DNA from: Ectobius pallidus
Taxonomy: Eukaryota; Arthropoda; Insecta; Blattodea; Ectobiidae
Assembly: GCA_964059195.1 (NCBI GenBank)
Contig: CAXKWD010000004.1
Location: 120,252,043-120,316,042, forward strand
Reading direction: 5' to 3'
DNA length: 64,000 nt
In this document: positions 1 to 10,396 of the stretch, piece by piece
How the letters are laid out: each line of letters starts with the position of its first letter
How positions within the stretch are numbered: position 1 is the first letter of the stretch
Notes under the pieces: generated by a model
What the model saw: the letters and a program-made list of their open reading frames with translations, nothing else
The model's database searches: none
Told to the model about the DNA's origin: nothing
Position numbers and translations under genes: made by a program

Positions 1-78
1 TCCGCGGAGTAAAATTGATGTTGATGATGATGGTGATGATGATCAAATGTGCATATGCATAGGCATAGGACTTACATC

Positions 79-170
79 CCATAGAGTAGAGTAGAATAGA
101 ATAGCATAGAATACAGTAAGATACCATCATATAAGCATAGCATAGGACAACATAGCATAGCATGGGCTAT
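79..170. repeat. Degenerate short tandem repeat (AATAG/CATAG units)
   Basis: Repeated pentamer-like units of the form agtag, aatag and catag run through this stretch with frequent substitutions, so it is an old microsatellite rather than a clean array. No gene is visible around it. Confidence 0.6.
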
Positions 171-1781
171 CATAATACTGTAAACACCCGAGTAAATAAA
201 ATCTCCCTCTCCCAATTTACCGTTCGGAGTGGCGCGCTAGTTTAGAATGCTGAATTCATTTATCTATCTGAAATGCCATATCGAGGGGGAAAACAGAATA
301 ATAATGAAATTGATAAGGATTGGTGTAGAAAGGAGGTCGAAGAGGTAAATGTGGAGAAGGGAGTAGGCAGGAATAAAGACTGGGGTATGGCATTCTGAAT
401 TATTATGGAAATAAGCATTATGAGTACTGACCGAGAAAAATAATGCATGTGCATTCGGGAGGTCTCAGGTTCAAATCCCGTGGCAAATGCCGAATTGGAT
501 ATTTACATACCTTGGATCATCCTCACCATTTCATCCTGTATCATATCCATTTAAATGAATATCAGTTGAAATTTACTCCATAAAATACACCAGTAATAGA
601 AACAATTGTCATCAATAGTTCCATGGCCTACTCTCCTGTATAGACACAGATCCCGAAATCCTGATGTGGCCTCGCAGCTAAAAGGAGTATAAACACAGCT
701 GAATTAATATTAATAATAATAATAATAATAATAATAATGTAACAAAATGTGATCTTTTTTCTATTTCTAAGTGTGCTAAAACTTACTTATCACTTTTCAA
801 GTTATTTTAGCTCTACATTCGTTGGAAATTTTTCGATCCAACAATATAGGTCTACGTTATAAGAAACACCTGGAGCAATGAACTTGAGTTTGCTTTTTTA
901 CAGCATTAACAATAACAGAGAGTGGGTTACTAATATAAGCCATAATTTTAAAATGCTATTTATATTTTTCACATAAACTTAGTTCTGATTAACAGTAGTT
1001 TTGTCCAAAAATAATAATTTTATATTAATATATCCATTAGGGGTACCGCTCTCAAGTTTATAATGTGTAGGCCTAATATATCAATAATATTGCATAAATA
1101 ATATATAAATAATTTAGTTTTTTGTGTCTCCTGAAAATTTGTTTTTTTTTAGTTAGCAAGTTTTGCAAAAAATTATTTTCAATTAAAGATTAATAATGTG
1201 AAATGTTGTTCACGCATTTTATGCTTACATGCACAAAATGACTAGAGTTTATCATTGGTGCATGCTTTGGCGATTAATAAGTATACGATTGCGAAGAATT
1301 TTGTACACTCTATACTTCACGTGATATCAATTTGCGTCACAGTAGGAACCGGTAACATTAGTATACCCGACAGCGTAAATTCAACTGGACATAATTTACG
1401 AACACGACATGAATTATGGAAATTCAATAAATATTTTGCGTTTTCTGAATGCATGTGTTCTGTGCGCCACATTATGTGGGCAACATACCTCAATGACCAC
1501 ACCGACCCTATCACAGTGAAATATGAATGGCCCACATTGTAACATCTTTATTTGGGCACTCGATTTGTTATATAGAATAGACGCGAAAGAAATAGAAAAT
1601 AGTTGACTACGAGATATGTAAGGTAGGATCATTAACAGGAAAAATTCTAAAACCTTTAATGTAATAAATATGTTTCATGTAAGGACGATTTTATTTGAGT
1701 ACATTATTAGGCAAGTTGTTCTTAAAATCGTTATCATTATTGTTATTTACTATATCATTGTTATTTTTATTACTATTATTA

Positions 1782-1833
<52 letters not shown>

Positions 1834-2400
1834 ACTATTATTGAGCTAATATTTAAAAGCATTCATGGAATTTCTCAAATTTTCTTCAATGAAAAATAAC
1901 TAATCCCGTGCCAACTGATCCCGTGCCAAGAGATGAAATAAGGTAGCTGATGATTTGCATGGGCGAAACTATCTGAAACTCTTCAAGAGCCGTAACTAGT
2001 CACCGAATACAGTATAATTGTACCACGCTTGAAACTACTGTAACATGCTACCACGCTATGGCGCGACATGCATAATATATGACATATTCGGGAATACTCT
2101 GTATATTGCTGCTGAATATCTCGGAAGTACTATTATCCAGCAGATGACAGAGTTCTGCTGAAAGGTCTAAGTTATTATTTAATCAAAGATGGCAAAAATA
2201 ATATACTTTATCTTTAATTTAAATGGATTTTTATGACCTAAAATGTAAGAACGATCAGACTGAATGTAATAACTTAATATAACTCGATGTGATGAATTTA
2301 GATAGTATAATTTAACATTCACAGTTAAAGATAATAGAAACTCAAGGAAAGAGCGGTATGAAGTGAACAGTATTGTTGTGTATTGTTTTGTGTATTGTTG
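171..2400. other. AT-rich non-coding stretch with two microsatellites
   Basis: No convincing gene is seen. The stretch holds a weak tRNA-like B-box sequence near 468-478 (ggttcaaatcc) without a good A box, an (AAT)n run near 710-738, an (ATT)n run near 1782-1832, and a TAGGCCTA octamer at 1068-1075. Short open frames around 1255-1632 on both strands overlap one another and show no family motif, so I do not call them genes. Confidence 0.6.
1782..1832. repeat. (ATT)n microsatellite
   Basis: About 50 bases of nearly uninterrupted tta/att triplets, preceded by a degenerate tail of the same motif. Confidence 0.9.
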
Positions 2401-3261
2401 CAAAATTTCGAAATTAAATTTGATATAATAATATTGACAGAAATCTGGTTGGAAAATGATGCTGGTTATGATATTGAAGGATACAAAAAAATCATAAAGA
2501 CAAATAAATATAACAAATGTGATGGTCTAATAGTATATGTCAACAATCTTATTGATGTGACCTTAATGGATGATGAAATCGCTGACGCAAATAACTTGCA
2601 TTTAACGTTTAATTTTAAAAACTGTCAATTCATATTAACAGCTATCTATAGATCACCTAGTTTCCAAATGAAAAACAATTTCTTAGTTGGCTTAGAAAAT
2701 TATTTAAAACGAAATCGAGGAAATTATGATCACATAATTGTGGGTGATATCAATATCCAAATATTGGACGATCAAATAGGCTTAGATAGTGATGGAAATA
2801 AATATATGAATATTTTAAATGAATTTGGTTTTACAAAATATTTAAAAGCGGTAACGCGCTTAGGCAACACAAAGAAGTCTTGCTTAGACCACATATTTCT
2901 CAAATCTATGAACAATTTGGATTTTAATAGCTGTGTATACCAGAGTGATATCACAGACCATTTCACAACAATTGGCACATTCTCGTTTCCACATAATCAC
3001 CATAGCTGCAACTTAGAATATACCCCTGCTACCATAAGCCATATCAAAATAGAACAACTGTCCGACAGGCTAAGGAACGAGACATGGTGCTCAATATATG
3101 CTGCTACGGAAGCTAATAGAGCATTTTCATATTTTCATGGCATTTTAAAAAATCATATTGAACATAGTAGAATTTCCAAACTTATATCAATACCTTGTAA
3201 ATATAAAAAAAATAAAACCCTTGATTACTACTGGCATTGTAAAATCAATTCGAGTACGTGA
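2383..3261 (+). pseudogene. LINE endonuclease domain (5'-truncated, frameshifted)
   Basis: In the family this domain nicks target DNA to prime reverse transcription. The visible 292-codon frame carries endonuclease/exonuclease/phosphatase-type motifs: ILTEIW near residue 17, AIYRSP near 88, IIVGDINI near 119, SCLDHIF near 166 and SDITDHF near 188 (the terminal Asp-His pair). The N-terminal strand of the domain with the first metal-binding residue is absent, in agreement with 5' truncation at about 2400. The nominal first methionine at 2383 lies in non-element flank and is not a real start. The frame ends at 3261 because a base was gained or lost in the A-run near 3210. The correct continuation is the reverse transcriptase frame that overlaps from 3158. 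Confidence 0.85.
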
Positions 3262-5600
3262 CAAAATTGCAAGAAAAGTTAAAAGTGAACCGTTAAATTT
3301 GATGTTACAAAATCAATATAAAAAATACAGGAACCTTTTAAATACGATTGTAAAAAAGGCTAAAACAAATTATTACGAAACCAAGCTCAAACAATATTCA
3401 CATGACCCAAAAAGATTTTGGCGAACTATCAATGAAGCTACAGATACATTAAAACGAGAAAATACGAATATAAACAAAATCGTAACAGAAGAAGGATTAA
3501 CCATTACCAATAATAGTGAAATTGCTAATGAATTCAATAAACATTTTTCTCAGATTGGACATAAAATAACAAGCTCCATTTCATCATATTCATCACAATC
3601 TACTCGCAATAATAATCTACATTCAAATCCAACAGCTTCTCTGTTCCTACAGCCAATAATTGAAAATGAATTGATCTTAATTGCCATAAACCTTAAGAAT
3701 AGCGTTACTCCTGGAAGTGATGACATTTCATCAACTATAATGAAAGCAATTATTAGATTTATTTCTAAACCCCTTACTCATATTTTCAACCTATGCTTAG
3801 CTCAAGGCTTTTTTCCGGATGAATTAAAATATGCGACAGTAATTCCATTGTACAAATCTGGTGACAAATGTAATTTAAATAATTATAGGCCAATATCCTT
3901 ATTATCTACCATTGCAAAATTATTAGAGAAATGCATAAAAAATAGACTAACAAACTTTTTAGAAAAAAATAAACTATTAGCGGAATCACAATTTGGTTTT
4001 AGGAATAATATGAGTACAGATGATGCTATAATGGCCGTTACATCCACAATTATTAAAGCAGTAGACGAAGGAAAAAAATGCTTAGGTGTTTTTCTGGACC
4101 TAAGAAAGGCCTTTGTAAATAAATTGCTAAATAAATTAGAAAATATTGGTGTTAGAGGTATTGCCTTAGACCTATTTCGATCATATTTATCAAATAGATA
4201 CCAAATCACTAAAGTTAACAACGAAAAAAGTGAAAACTTAGTGCTAAATATCGGCGTCCCACAAGGAACTGTGTTAGGTCCTTTGCTCTTCTTAATATAT
4301 ATCAATGATCTTCTTAAATTAGATATACCTGTAAGTCTCATCAAAGGCAATGTCTATTCCTTCGCTGATGACACAGTAATCATATTTTCTGGAAACAGTT
4401 GGGAGCACGTTTTTAGTAATGCTAACATTGGAACAAACAAAATAAAAAAATGGCTCGATGAAAACCTTCTATCTTTAAACATTGATAAAACAACATATTT
4501 ACCATTTTCACTAAACTCTAAAGGACTTTCCTCGATAAATGCACAACACAATATAATCTTACATGAAATCTCTTGTTCTATCCCTTTTAATTGTAATTGT
4601 CCAAAATTAAGTTCATCAACACAAGTAAAATACTTAGGTGTTATCATTGATCAAAATTTACGGTGGGAAAAACATGTTCAATATCTGTGTCTTAAACTAC
4701 GGAAAACTATATATAAATTTGTTATATTAAGAAACATTATGCCACAGAGTACTTTAAGACTAATATATCTAAGTTTAGTCCAATCAGTTATACAATATGG
4801 AATAATAGGATGGGGTGGGATATGTCAGACTGCACTTCGCCCATTGTCGTTGTTGCAGAAAAGAATAATCAAGATATGTTTAAAAAAATCAATGGACTAT
4901 CCATCTAAAAGCTTATATAAAGATTTTGACGTATTGAATATTAAACAATTATACTCCTACACTTTATTAAATTATTTCCATAAACATCATGAAAGGTTCA
5001 TAACACAAAATCACTACTATAATACAAGGAGGTATATCTCTTGTCCTCTTTTCGAACCAAAATGTGCTACAGAAGCAGATCTAAGGCATAGTATAAATTT
5101 CGGACCACGGCTATACAACAATTTTACTAGAAGAAACCCTAATCTGATACCACTAAACAATAAATTGTTTAAAAAAAAAGTACTCAATTTGATTAAATCT
5201 AACTTGTAATTGTACTTTTACCACTTTTTTATGTTAATCATTCTCAACTGTAAATTTTTAATTTTTAACATTGGGTATTTTGTTTGTAACTCTGTTATGT
5301 TACTGTAATTTATTTTTTCGTATCTTTGTTCATGCATTTATTTCATATAAGCAATATTATTTATTTTTATTCTTATTTTTTACCTAAAACTATAATATGT
5401 ATGTTTTTTGTTATTTTTATATAATTTTCAAAATATAATTTTAGTATGACTGAACTGACCCCGAACACGAGCTATGCTCATGCGGGGCAAATAATACTCT
5501 TTTCAAATTGTACAAATTGTGTGTATATTATTTGTATTTGTAATAATTTTGTATCAATTTGTATTTTTTTAATTTGTAATAAACTTAAACTTAATAAAAA
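2400..5600 (+). mobile_element. 5'-truncated, decayed Jockey-like non-LTR retrotransposon
   Basis: This is one copy of a LINE that encodes an apurinic-type endonuclease followed by a reverse transcriptase. The 5' end is missing: there is no gag-like ORF1, and the endonuclease begins inside its first motif at about 2400. The coding part is split by a frameshift in an A-rich run near 3210. The 3' non-coding tail runs from 5210 to about 5600 and ends in a T/A-rich segment (aataaacttaaacttaataaa). I could not identify a clean target-site duplication. The Jockey-clade assignment rests on the endonuclease-RT order and motif style and is an inference. Confidence 0.85.
3158..5209 (+). pseudogene. LINE reverse transcriptase (frameshift-separated 3' part)
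   Basis: RNA-dependent DNA polymerase of the element. In the 683-codon frame I see the fingers motif PGSDDISS (about 184-191), YRPISLLS (about 243), motif A FLDLRKAF (about 311-318), GVPQGTVLGPLLF (about 365-377) and the catalytic FADD (about 402-405). Both catalytic aspartates of the FADD box and the motif A aspartate are present. Just after FLDLRKAF, where the family normally reads DTVDH or similar, the sequence goes straight to VNKLLNKLE, so about five codons seem to be deleted. The first about 20 codons are out of the true frame; the real reading frame enters near KPLITTG. Together with the upstream frameshift this makes the copy inactive. The C-terminal part continues to a normal stop at 5209. 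Confidence 0.85.
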
Positions 5601-5605
5601 AGTAT
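5210..5605 (+). other. 3' untranslated tail of the Jockey-like LINE
   Basis: AT-rich sequence directly after the RT stop, containing a GC-richer island around 5455-5490 (cgaacacgagctatgctcat) typical of a conserved LINE 3' UTR hairpin, and ending in A/T repeats. The boundary near 5600 is estimated from the change in composition. Confidence 0.6.
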
Positions 5606-5740
5606 AAGAAGTATAATTCACAGGATGGAAGGGGCATATCGGTGTAGACTCAGTACATTAAAATAAATATAAAGCCTATTTTGCCTTTTGTGGTTACATT
5701 TATGGTTTATGTGGTAATTAGGTTGAATATTCCGCAAAAT

Positions 5741-6093
5741 TGCAACTGTTCACTGCCGGATAGCTGTTCTGGATGTCAATGACCTCTGTCACTGGTATGA
5801 AACATAAAGGCCTAGTCACTCACTGTCCTACACTAAGTCATGGGACGTATACACTCTTTCCGCCATTGCCTGATGTTTCGCATTGTGTGGTTCACGTAAT
5901 AGCTTTTCATTAATTTGCATGAAAACTGTCAACTTTATTAAATCAGCAAAGGTAAAATGTATTCCTTATTCTTTCTTCATCCAATGTGAAAAAAAGAATA
6001 CGAATGATAAGCGAAAAAAGGTAGAGTGGAAGAAAGAGACTGGTGACAGAGGTCATTGACATCCAGAAAATCCATCTGACAGTACGCTGTTGC
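5741..6093. mobile_element. MITE-like element with about 50-bp imperfect inverted repeats
   Basis: The left arm (5741-5792, with core ctggatgtcaatgacctctg) is repeated in reverse complement at the right arm (6041-6093). The core of about 25 bases is almost perfect and the outer halves are diverged. The interior of about 250 bp is AT-rich and non-coding. Superfamily and target duplication could not be determined. Confidence 0.7.
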
Positions 6094-7321
6094 AAATCTG
6101 CATAACTTTCAACCTATACTGTTATCGAGTAAAACACGGTTAAAGTACTAACTTGCGACAAATACCGTATTGAAATTTGTTGTTAGCTTCTACCGAAGGA
6201 ACAAGTTGTTAAAATCGGCTAAGTTACACCATTTCACCATCTATTGTCATAACATAACTCAACATGAGCCCATATCGTAATTCTAAATGTTACAGTCACA
6301 TACCATGTCAGTCTCCCCTTCCACAATCTGAAGTTCATATAAATAGCTCCGTTGTGACGCAAGCCATACGGCATTTCCCTTGTCTTTTGGTATTGAATAT
6401 TGAATTAACGAACTGGGTTTGCAAACTGAAGGAAAGATCTTATTTCTCTGTAGATTAGCGTATCTAGAATTTGAATAATAGCTAATGATCCTGCTATACC
6501 ATGAAAAAGCGAGTCACTTGTATTTTATGACAGTAATTCAAACACAGCTGTTTATATCGATGTTCTTAAGTCATTTTGACAGCGAATCTAATATCGTTTG
6601 CCTTTAATGGTCCATTCTTCCGCAGCCTTTCCAAAAGAGGTCGTATTACACACTGAAGGGCCTGGGGAAGGGTGACTTTATGGAGCAGGCTTCGCCTATA
6701 AAATGTTGCTCATGTTCGGTTAGTTATTCGAAGAGAAAATTTCTCCCAAGATAACGATACCATTGTAGTTTTCTTATATGTAGTGGCGTAAGTGGGGTGG
6801 TCCGAAACACTTTTTTTGAAACCAGATAACTTTTCATACTGTCCTTTAAATGGATTTGATATATAAATATAATACTTTGGAACAGATAGATAGTAATGCC
6901 TCTATGCAGGCTGATTTTTTTCTAACGGCTTCATCTTCCCCGATGTAGGACCTTTATAACGATACCTGGAGGGGAGTGAGGGATGACTTAGTCGATGAAT
7001 TCTAGTGACAAATTTTATGGAAATCAATTATTAATGATTCACTTGAAATCGCATATACTAGATATAGATCACACTGAAGGGGCATCCCTGACGACTAATT
7101 AACTCTGTGCAGACACAATCACAAATAGACAACGGACGGTTATGTCTTTAATCCTTTCAGAGTTGAAGCAAATAGAGCAAATGTCTATACAAGCAATTAT
7201 CAAGTGAAATCATCAGTGGGTTATAAGTTTCAATTCAATTAGAAGAATTTTAATGGAATAACTGACATCCATGAATACTTAAAACGTGAAGAAAAATCCT
7301 CACATTTTACGCAAACCATTA
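6094..7321. other. Non-coding stretch without recognised features
   Basis: AT-rich sequence with no long reading frame and no recognised repeat. A short frame at 6264-6458 has no family signature and is not called. Confidence 0.5.
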
Positions 7322-7329
7322 CTGGTACT
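7322..7329. repeat. Left target-site duplication of the 2.2-kb hAT element
   Basis: CTGGTACT, identical to 9542-9549 on the other side of the element. An exact 8-bp duplication is the hallmark of hAT insertion. Confidence 0.85.
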
Positions 7330-7342
7330 TAGAGATGAGCAA

Positions 7343-7525
7343 ATGCAAGACCAAGACCAAGACCAAGGAGGTCTTGGTCTTGGTCTTGGTCTTGGTATTG
7401 CACTCTCAGTCTTGGTCTTGGTCTTGCATAGGTAACCCTGGTCTTGGTCTTGGTCTCGGTCTTGCATCAGTGGTCTTGGTCTTGGTCTCGGTCTTGCATA
7501 CTCGGTCTTGATCTTGTCGCAAGAG
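7343..7525. repeat. Left subterminal AAGACC/GGTCTT hexamer array
   Basis: The array begins with about four AAGACC units and then switches to four GGTCTT units, forming a potential hairpin around 7345-7395. More GGTCTT clusters separated by tcgcatac-like spacers follow. It ends with the palindrome gcaagagtcttgcag near 7520. Confidence 0.9.
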
Positions 7526-8789
7526 TCTTGCAGTTTTCGTTTTCGCATCTTTCTGTGATCGATGGCGTTTACATGATTTAAAGTTACGCCGATTACATGT
7601 GTTATTTCTTGCGAAAGTAACGAAAGCTAAGTGCTTTAAGTTGCTTTGACCATGTAAACAGTAATGTGATGTCACGTTGTTTACCGAAACGTCCATGGTG
7701 ATATAAGCTAGAAGAGAAAACTTTGAGTGTAAATTTAATATTCTCTGTTATCCTATTGCAGATCTTTAAACCCAAAATCCACGAGATGCTATACACTATT
7801 TGAGAGTGTAAAATTATGAATATTATATTGTAAAGTTTCAAATTGAACGGCTGTGGAGACAAGAAGTAATATTAACAGGATGTGTATGAAAGGTTTAAAA
7901 GATTTCCGCATAGGAGAGAGGTTCTGTCTGACCTGTTTAAAACTGTATAATATAGTAACAAAACATAACGGCATTGAAGCAGATGTTTTAGAAATTGTGC
8001 AATCTATAGAAAATCACACAATGACCATTCGAAACCCAAACCCATAGGCTGCAATAAATAATATTTCTCTTTCCATGTACCCTAGTTCTAATTTATAACA
8101 CATTGTGAACAGATCATTTCTGCATTTTAAAGATTTCCGCTACCCCCGTATATTACTTTCTACTTGCTTTCAAGTTTCGGGCCTTCAACTAATTGAGTCA
8201 TAAATAATCATATCTATTCTTCATGCAAGCAAATATTTCTAGACCAGGCATTTTCTACTTTTAGTATCTTTTCCCATTCGATATGCATCCTTAATATGAA
8301 TCAGCAGCAAGAACTTAAACACCGCCACCGTTATGTGTCAATAACAAAATTGTAGTAGTAAAAAAAAGGTTTTCAGTGGATGTCCTACCTATCATCAGCA
8401 AAATGTAGGCCTGTATAGCTACAGTACAATCAGATACGTAACTGTAAAGTAATAACTAGCAAATACCCGTCAAATAAGTTCCTGTTTTAATTATTCTGCG
8501 GTTTACTTGTGTTTTATTGAATAATTATAAATAATACCGGGCGTATAACCTGAATTTTTCAGACTTCACTTTATTTTGAAATTTTCTGCAAGGAGAATGG
8601 AATGAGCTGAGTAGCTATGTCAAGTAGACAGGAAAGATTCTATATGTGAGAGTAGGCTATGAATATTAATGATAGGTGTAAAAAAGGATATCATTGTTAA
8701 TGAAATAGGTTACTGAGCATGTTAATAGGCGTTTTAAGTTATGAGGTCTACTGTTTAAAGTGTCAAATTCTCAGTCATAGGCCACGCTA

Positions 8790-8935
8790 ACCCTCCACCA
8801 CTGGGACCCAAGATCGGATCTCGATGGATCCATGTGGAATTTTTGGTGGACAAAGTGGGGTCGGGGCAGGCTTTCTTGGAGTGCTCCGATTTCCCCTGCC
8901 ATATATAATTCCATCGTTGCTCCATTCATCATAGT
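8790..8935 (+). repeat. GC-richer SINE-like patch inside the hAT element
   Basis: Sequence from ccaccactgggaccc through ggagtgctccgatttcccctgcc is markedly GC-richer than its surroundings. The segment ggagtgctccgatttcccc resembles a motif I associate with 3' regions of insect SINEs. No clear A/B box pair is visible, so the class is uncertain. Confidence 0.35.
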
Positions 8936-9384
8936 ATAAGCATTTGGTTGTAATAAAGAATTATTATAAATCCTCAGTCTTAGCTTTCTTTTTACCCTGT
9001 GAGAGATTAGAGAAACTAGTTATTAAATAACTCTATGACAGAATTTTTAAGTTTTATTGATAAATTATGTGGTCAGTATTTTTATTGTACGCAAAATGAA
9101 ATTTCATATATGGCTTAGGGCCTTTGTTACATCCGTTTGTCTTTCGTACCATAATACTAGAATTAAACATTTTAAAAATGAATATGGAGTGTTTATCGTG
9201 AATTGAACTCCCACCAATTGAAGGAACTAGCTATATGGAATGCCATTCAGGGAAACCCTTCAGATTAATTATAGGCCTACCAGCCTTGGGACTACCCCGG
9301 CTAGCGACTCTGCGGCGCTTTGAGTAGCTGTCGCAGGCTCGTTGCATACACAACGGGGCTTTATAAAACTTTTTCAAGTGCAAG

Positions 9385-9530
9385 ACTGCAAGAGTCTTGC
9401 AGTTAGGTCTCGGTCTTACATGGTCGGTCTTGGTCTTGGTATTGCTAACGCTGATGCGGTCTTGGTCTTGGTCTCGGTCTTGCATTTTCTGCAAGACCAA
9501 GACCAAGACTGCAAGACCAAGACTGGTCTC
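9385..9530. repeat. Right subterminal AAGACC/GGTCTT hexamer array
   Basis: Mirror of the left array: starts with gcaagagtcttgcag, has clusters of GGTCTT with spacers, then flips to AAGACC units just before the right TIR. Confidence 0.9.
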
Positions 9531-9541
9531 GCTCATCACTA

Positions 9542-9549
9542 CTGGTACT
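9542..9549. repeat. Right target-site duplication of the 2.2-kb hAT element
   Basis: CTGGTACT, exact match to 7322-7329. Confidence 0.85.
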
Positions 9550-10101
9550 AATCTTATAATATTTGCTTTTATATAGTTTTGTATGTGAGGCATTTGCACG
9601 CCAGTAGCAGTGAAATGGTTAATAAATTATAGGTAGGCCTATATCCGAACTTTCCAGAAACACGCCGAGTAAACCATGGAAACCATAGCTAGAATTGAAG
9701 GTCTCGGGGAACAAACACCAGACCTTCCGAAAGCGAGCCCTACATGCACCTGAGCCATCCTGCTCGATTTTTTTATGGGTTAAAATACAAGCAATTATCA
9801 AGTTGTTGTGTGCTGTCCTAATTCAAATACCTGAATGGCATTCATTACTTACTACAAGAGCACCTAGGACTTCAGCATCTTTCGTCAGAAGTTCACTTAC
9901 GAAGTTCATTATAGTTTCATTACAGAGGTATTGATTTAAACAATGTTGCCATATTCTAACACAATCGTTTGAAACATATTATTTCTAAAGTAAAAACTAG
10001 AGGAAAATGTAGATTAACTTAAAAGAGCTCTTTTGGTCTAATTCACTATGGATATACATGATTTAATTATTTATCTAGTCACTGAACACATTGAAATATT
10101 A
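9550..10101. other. Non-coding stretch
   Basis: No recognised gene. Holds a TAGGCCTA octamer at 9634-9641. Short open frames overlap on both strands and carry no motifs. Confidence 0.5.
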
Positions 10102-10290
10102 ATGGTACATAAGACTTGAGGCTTTCTCGGCGAAGATTAACAGCTTCGCGAGCATTAAGCTGAGTCAAGGGATCTAAAATATCCAAGCTAAGTTCCCTGA
10201 GGAAGACCACAGAGATGACGGCGGCCGAAAGCTTGTATATATTATATCCCTTGGCTCGGCTTACAGCTCGTGTAACTGTTTTTAATAAAT
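10102..10290 (-). pseudogene. Possible C-terminal scrap of a non-LTR reverse transcriptase (R1-like)
   Basis: Read on the - strand the frame gives LLKTVTRAVSRAKGYNIYKLS, then AAVISVVFLRELSLDIL and LNAREAVNLRRE. The pattern resembles the region after the RT domain in R1-type LINEs, where an arginine-rich helix is followed by a Y-R-T-V-S-like segment, a small-residue strand, PLDIL and an arginine-rich end. No catalytic motif is present, so the assignment is by overall resemblance only. Confidence 0.35.
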
Positions 10291-10396
10291 TTAATGTGTT
10301 ATATCTTCTGACTATTCTGAGCTGTTCGTTGTTTTGGCTAATAATTAAAGTAATAAATGTAATGATCTGAATAATGTTGCAATGGAGATTAAGCAT

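Larger units (their letters stand above)
7330..9541. mobile_element. Non-autonomous hAT-type DNA transposon with AAGACC/GGTCTT subterminal arrays
   Basis: The element is bounded by an exact 8-bp direct repeat, CTGGTACT, and starts with TAGAGATGAGC, mirrored at the right end as the reverse complement of TAGTGATGAGC (one mismatch in 11). Both ends carry clustered hexamers: the left about 180 bp and right about 170 bp consist largely of (AAGACC)n and (GGTCTT)n in both orientations, and both contain the small palindrome gcaagagtcttgcag. The 1.8-kb interior has no transposase, and its short open frames show no domain. A SINE-like GC-richer patch lies at about 8790-8930. In hAT elements such as Ac, subterminal repeats bind transposase, so by analogy the arrays may do the same. 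The superfamily call rests on the duplication length and short TIR. Confidence 0.85.

Noticed and set aside
1255..1632. Overlapping 72-95-codon open frames on both strands
   Set aside because: Mutually overlapping, no family motif, no splice or promoter context; expected by chance at this AT content.
2290..5620. agtataatt...attcacag on both sides of the Jockey-like LINE as a target duplication
   Set aside because: The left copy is about 85 bp away from the element edge and interrupted, so it is not a convincing duplication.
7300..7700. Asp/Gln/Arg-repeat open frames (RPRPRP, DQDQD)
   Set aside because: They are translations of the GGTCTT hexamer array of the hAT element, not a protein gene.
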